Assembly (NCBI RefSeq): GCF_022701195.1
Contig: NZ_CP078089.1
Span: forward strand, 2,170,001 to 2,234,000
Direction of reading: 5' to 3'
Length of the DNA stretch: 64,000 nucleotides
Source: Allobaculum mucilyticum
GTDB taxonomy: Bacteria > Bacillota_I > Bacilli_A > Erysipelotrichales > Erysipelotrichaceae
Made by a program: the position numbers and the translations under genes
Part shown: positions 61,326 to 64,000 of the stretch, one piece after another
How positions within the stretch are numbered: position 1 is the stretch's first letter
Layout: every line of letters starts with the position of its first letter
The notes under the pieces: generated by a model
Database searches by the model: none
Told to the model about the DNA's origin: nothing
What the model saw: only the letters and a program-made list of their open reading frames with translations

Positions 61326-62494
61326 GTACATGTGAAATCGTTCTGCCGGATATTCTTTCAACAAGCTGGCTGGCCGATCTCAACCTGTTTTACAGACCGC
61401 TCATCGGTGCACTTGCCTGCACGCTCTATGAGCAGCTGATGAATGTCGGCGGCATGCGCCGTGAAGCAGAGCTTGAAGATATCATGGCCATCTGCACGCT
61501 CAGTCAGTCCACATTTGCGGCAGCCAGAACCAAGCTGGAACAGTTTCAGCTGCTGCGCACATTTGAAGATGAAGAAACCGGCGAGATCTGCACGCTTGAG
61601 CTTCAGGCGCCAAAGACGCGGGATGACTTTTTAAGCGATCCGCTTTTAGGAAGACTTCTTTTTGAAGAGATCGGCAACGAAGGACTGGAGCGTCTCAGCC
61701 GCTTGACCGCACCGTATATCTCAAGCCGACGGCGCAAAAACATCAGTGCGACGATGCAGACGGAAGCCTTTGAAGAGCGCTGGAGCGAAGAAAAAGAACA
61801 GGCGATGAAGCGCTTTACTCCAAGTCAGGAAAATCCGGAACTTGCTCTCTTTGACTGGAACGGCTTTATTCAGGGTTTTGAGCGCACATTCCCGGAACGT
61901 CTGCGAACACCGGATAACGTCAACCGCATCATTCATCTGGGCGCCATTTACGGCGTCTCCGGCAAGGATATGCGAAAAATTGTGACCAAAGCTCTGCGCG
62001 ACCGGAAGACGTATATCGATTTTGACTACATCGTCCAGGCACTCAGTCACACGAAGAAGATTCAGAAAGTCGATCCGAGCGACTACACCGTTGCGCCGAT
62101 TGTCTTTCTCAATTCCAGACAGTCTGGCCAGGCAGACATTCTGCCAAGCGAGCGTGAAGTTCTTGTGTATCTGACCGATTCCAAAAAGATGCCAAATGAA
62201 GTCGTCAACACGATTATCGAATACGCCATGAAGCAGAATAACGGCGCCATCACGCCGGCTTACATCCGGGCAATTGGCAACAATATGCTGCGCTCCCATA
62301 TCACAACCCGCGAGCAGGCGCTTGCCTGGCTGGAGAACACGTCTTCTTCACGCCGCAGCACGAAGAAAACAAATGCGCCTCTGCCGCAGAGCTATACAGA
62401 GACGGATAATGAAAAAGCCTCGCAGCAGGAAATCGATGAACTTCTTGCTCTGCAGGAAAAAATCTTAGGAGGCGAAAGCCATGGAACATCTTGA
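61322..62494 (+). CDS. dnaB: Replication initiation and membrane attachment protein DnaB (helicase loading)
   Basis: 390-residue DnaD/DnaB-family protein that helps load the replicative helicase at origins and restart sites in Firmicutes. N-terminal winged-helix part (FYRPLIGALACTLYEQLMNVGG) and a C-terminal DnaB_2/DnaD domain (VLVYLTDSKKMPNEVVNTIIEYAMKQNNGAITPAYIRAIGNNMLRSHITTREQALAWLE). Not the helicase, which is at 34033 despite sharing the name. Overlaps dnaI by 14 bases. Confidence 0.88.
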   Translation: MSTCEIVLPDILSTSWLADLNLFYRPLIGALACTLYEQLMNVGGMRREAELEDIMAICTLSQSTFAAARTKLEQFQLLRTFEDEETGEICTLELQAPKTRDDFLSDPLLGRLLFEEIGNEGLERLSRLTAPYISSRRRKNISATMQTEAFEERWSEEKEQAMKRFTPSQENPELALFDWNGFIQGFERTFPERLRTPDNVNRIIHLGAIYGVSGKDMRKIVTKALRDRKTYIDFDYIVQALSHTKKIQKVDPSDYTVAPIVFLNSRQSGQADILPSEREVLVYLTDSKKMPNEVVNTIIEYAMKQNNGAITPAYIRAIGNNMLRSHITTREQALAWLENTSSSRRSTKKTNAPLPQSYTETDNEKASQQEIDELLALQEKILGGESHGTS

Positions 62495-63404
62495 CCTTCA
62501 CTTCTCGCTTGACCAGGAGGCCCTGGATTACCGGGCAAAGACTAAAGAGGCACTCACGAAGAATGTCTATGTCAAAAGGCTTCTCAAAGAAAACGGACTG
62601 CCTGAAGCGGTCATTGACCGCAATCTCAGTCTGCTAAACCGCTATGCCAGAGAAAAAGACGGCTGCGCTAAATGCAGAGGCCTGACGCAATGCACCCATG
62701 CCTTGCGCGGTCAGACAACACAGCTGACTGCTGATGAGACTGGCATTTTTGAAACGCGCTTTGTGCCATGCCGCTATCAGCAGGAAAAGCTCGAAGCCAT
62801 TGCACACCGCAAGTACTTTACGATTTCGCATATGAGCGAAAACGAGTACGCCATCAGTCTGCAGCAGATCGCAAAAACGCTCAGCAGCGAGGGTGCGGTT
62901 TACGTTGCAGCGTACAGAGCCATGCTGACATCGCTTGAAGGCAATGGTGCCTGCTATCTTTACGGTCCTCCGGGAACCGGCAAAAGCACGCTGCTGATGG
63001 CAGCAGCCAATGCACTGGCCAAACGCAAAGTGCGCGTTGCCTTTGTGCGCGTTCCGCTGCTGATGAATCAGATCAAGGAAAACTTTGATGATGAAGACTT
63101 CCGGCGTGATACGCTCAACCGTCTGCGTCATGTCGACGTTCTTTTCCTGGATGATCTTGGCAGCGAGATGGCGACCGCCTGGACGCGGGATGAAATTCTG
63201 TTCCCGCTGCTCGATTACCGCATGAACGCCCGCAAGAAGACCTACTTTGCTTCCAACGTAGAACCGGGCGATCTTAAAGAGCGCTACACGATGCAAAGCG
63301 ACAAGTACGGAGAAGTCGCTTCGGGGCGTCTGGTTGACAGGATCCGCACGCTTGCAGCACCGCATCGTGTGGTCGGCGATTCGCGCAGACAGACGATTCA
63401 GTAA
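62481..63404 (+). CDS. dnaI: Primosomal helicase loader DnaI
   Basis: 307-residue AAA+ protein that opens and loads the helicase ring. The N-terminal helicase-binding zinc domain shows CAKCRGLTQCTH (~res 66-76). The AAA+ module has Walker A YGPPGTGKSTL, Walker B VLFLDDLGSEMAT and an arginine-containing C-terminal end (GRLVDRIRTLA). AGGAGGCG lies before the ATG. Ends the polA-mutM-coaE-dnaB-dnaI series. Confidence 0.93.
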   Translation: MEHLDLHFSLDQEALDYRAKTKEALTKNVYVKRLLKENGLPEAVIDRNLSLLNRYAREKDGCAKCRGLTQCTHALRGQTTQLTADETGIFETRFVPCRYQQEKLEAIAHRKYFTISHMSENEYAISLQQIAKTLSSEGAVYVAAYRAMLTSLEGNGACYLYGPPGTGKSTLLMAAANALAKRKVRVAFVRVPLLMNQIKENFDDEDFRRDTLNRLRHVDVLFLDDLGSEMATAWTRDEILFPLLDYRMNARKKTYFASNVEPGDLKERYTMQSDKYGEVASGRLVDRIRTLAAPHRVVGDSRRQTIQ

Positions 63405-63473
63405 GCCAGAGAGCCAAATGCCAGCAAGAAAAAAACAGAAAGAAAAAAAGACAAACCATCAAAGAACATGCAA

Positions 63474-63518
63474 ACGCAGGAGTGCACCCGACATACCGGG
63501 ATGAACTCCTGCGTTTTT
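63474..63518 (+). terminator. Terminator of the polA-dnaI operon
   Basis: ACGCAGGAGT...ACTCCTGCGT stem (9-10 bp, long loop with its own CCCG/CGGG pairing) followed by TTTT. Confidence 0.85.
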
Positions 63519-63569
63519 GTCCTGAACGGCCTGTTTTCACTCGCAAAACATGCCACAATAATGAAAAGC

Positions 63570-64000
63570 CAATGTCATTAAGTTAGATAAGGTAGGTCCA
63601 CTCAAACGTTAAGCTTACATGTGATTTTTGGCGTCCAGATTTCTGTCGAGCACGACGAAAAGGGTGATTATTTACCTGTTTAAAAAAATCACCTGGTGGC
63701 TTTCTCGATTCTCAGAACTTTTGGTCAGCGCTTCTTTTTGCGCTTATCCGCTCGCCCTGGACGAACGGACTGCGTCTTATGAAGGATCAAATTGATCAGC
63801 TTGTCTGCGGTATAAACTCCGCTGTCCCATAGAAACGCGTGAACCGCAGTGATCAGAAATGCGTAATCTGCCTTCTGTTCCCACTTCCTCTTCATGGCAT
63901 TTCGGCAGCGTTCAGCGAATTCCTGACTGTTTTCAACCTTGTTTCTGATCCGGGAATACAGGTTGTAGAGCGTCATTTTCGCGAAGACTTCTCCAATGAC
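63570..64000 (-). mobile_element. IS-B copy 2, right-end part, cut by the window edge
   Basis: Begins with CAATGTCATTAAGTTAGATAAGG, i.e. the right end of IS-B in reverse orientation. The 431 visible bases look identical to the complement of the matching part of the copy ending at 54019. The element runs out of the window, so its other end and target duplication cannot be seen. The insertion is just after the polA-dnaI terminator. Confidence 0.93.
63725..64000 (-). CDS. IS-B transposase, C-terminal ~91 residues (partial)
   Basis: Encodes the C-terminal end of the IS-B transposase, from VIGEVFAKMTLYNLYSRIRNKVEN to PGRADKRKKKR, matching the protein at 52545-53864 residue for residue over this stretch. 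The N-terminal part lies outside the window. Confidence 0.92.
   Translation of the reverse strand, partial: VIGEVFAKMTLYNLYSRIRNKVENSQEFAERCRNAMKRKWEQKADYAFLITAVHAFLWDSGVYTADKLINLILHKTQSVRPGRADKRKKKR

Overview
The window looks like a chromosomal segment of a low-to-mid-GC Firmicute. Gene orders typical of Bacilli and Erysipelotrichia recur: yybS-gdpP-rplI-dnaB(helicase), rpsF-ssb-rpsR, radC-mreC-mreD, polA-mutM-coaE-dnaB(initiator)-dnaI, the eight-subunit atp operon, a DUF2232 protein, paired DegV proteins and an FMN riboswitch in front of ribU. An Erysipelotrichaceae-like gut bacterium is my best guess. That is inference from gene content; there is no rRNA in the window to settle it.

Layout. 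1-7.6 kb: the 3' part of a large secreted protein with discoidin (F5/8C) domains, a complete IS4-family element (IS-A copy 1), a sodium-dependent NSS symporter and malQ. 7.7-14.1 kb: a leftward two-gene ABC exporter operon and two overlapping rightward degV genes. 14.5-15.9 kb: rpsF-ssb-rpsR. 16.0-21.0 kb: a decayed IS1182-like transposase, then a CbbX/SpoVK-type AAA+ ATPase gene split by IS-A copy 2, with matching gene halves and a 10-bp target duplication. 21.2-30.3 kb: a Ter/tellurite-type stress cluster made of a DUF5684 membrane protein, YceG-like, TelA, three TerD-like proteins and a PMCA-type Ca2+ ATPase. Three degenerate type I-E-like CRISPR repeat units lie inside this cluster. 30.4-36.3 kb: the gdpP-rplI-dnaB-walJ group. 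36.6-44.3 kb: upp and the F1Fo ATP synthase operon. 44.6-50.1 kb: murB, the FMN-riboswitch-controlled ribU, a flavin-oxidase-like gene, tRNA-His, a FemAB-type transferase and a CxxC lipoprotein. 50.4-50.8 kb: five leftward tRNAs with a tandemly duplicated Gly-Asp pair. 51-52 kb: a membrane protein of unknown function. 52.3-54.0 kb: a second IS4-type element (IS-B copy 1), inserted just upstream of a GntR/FadR regulator. 54.9-63.4 kb: radC-mreC-mreD and polA-mutM-coaE-dnaB-dnaI. 63.6 kb to the end: a second IS-B copy in the opposite orientation, cut by the window edge.

How it fits together. The window holds much of the replication-restart machinery: helicase, initiator DnaB, loader DnaI, PolA and SSB. 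It also holds cell-wall and shape genes (murB, FemAB, mreCD) and the energy machinery. The c subunit of the ATP synthase carries the full Na+-ligand signature (Gln32, Glu65, Thr66, Thr67, Tyr70), so the enzyme is probably Na+-coupled; the NSS symporter also fits sodium use. The least ordinary regions are the Ter/Ca2+-ATPase cluster with its CRISPR-like relic, the mutually exclusive hairpins between atpB and atpE, and the two related IS elements that are reshaping the locus.
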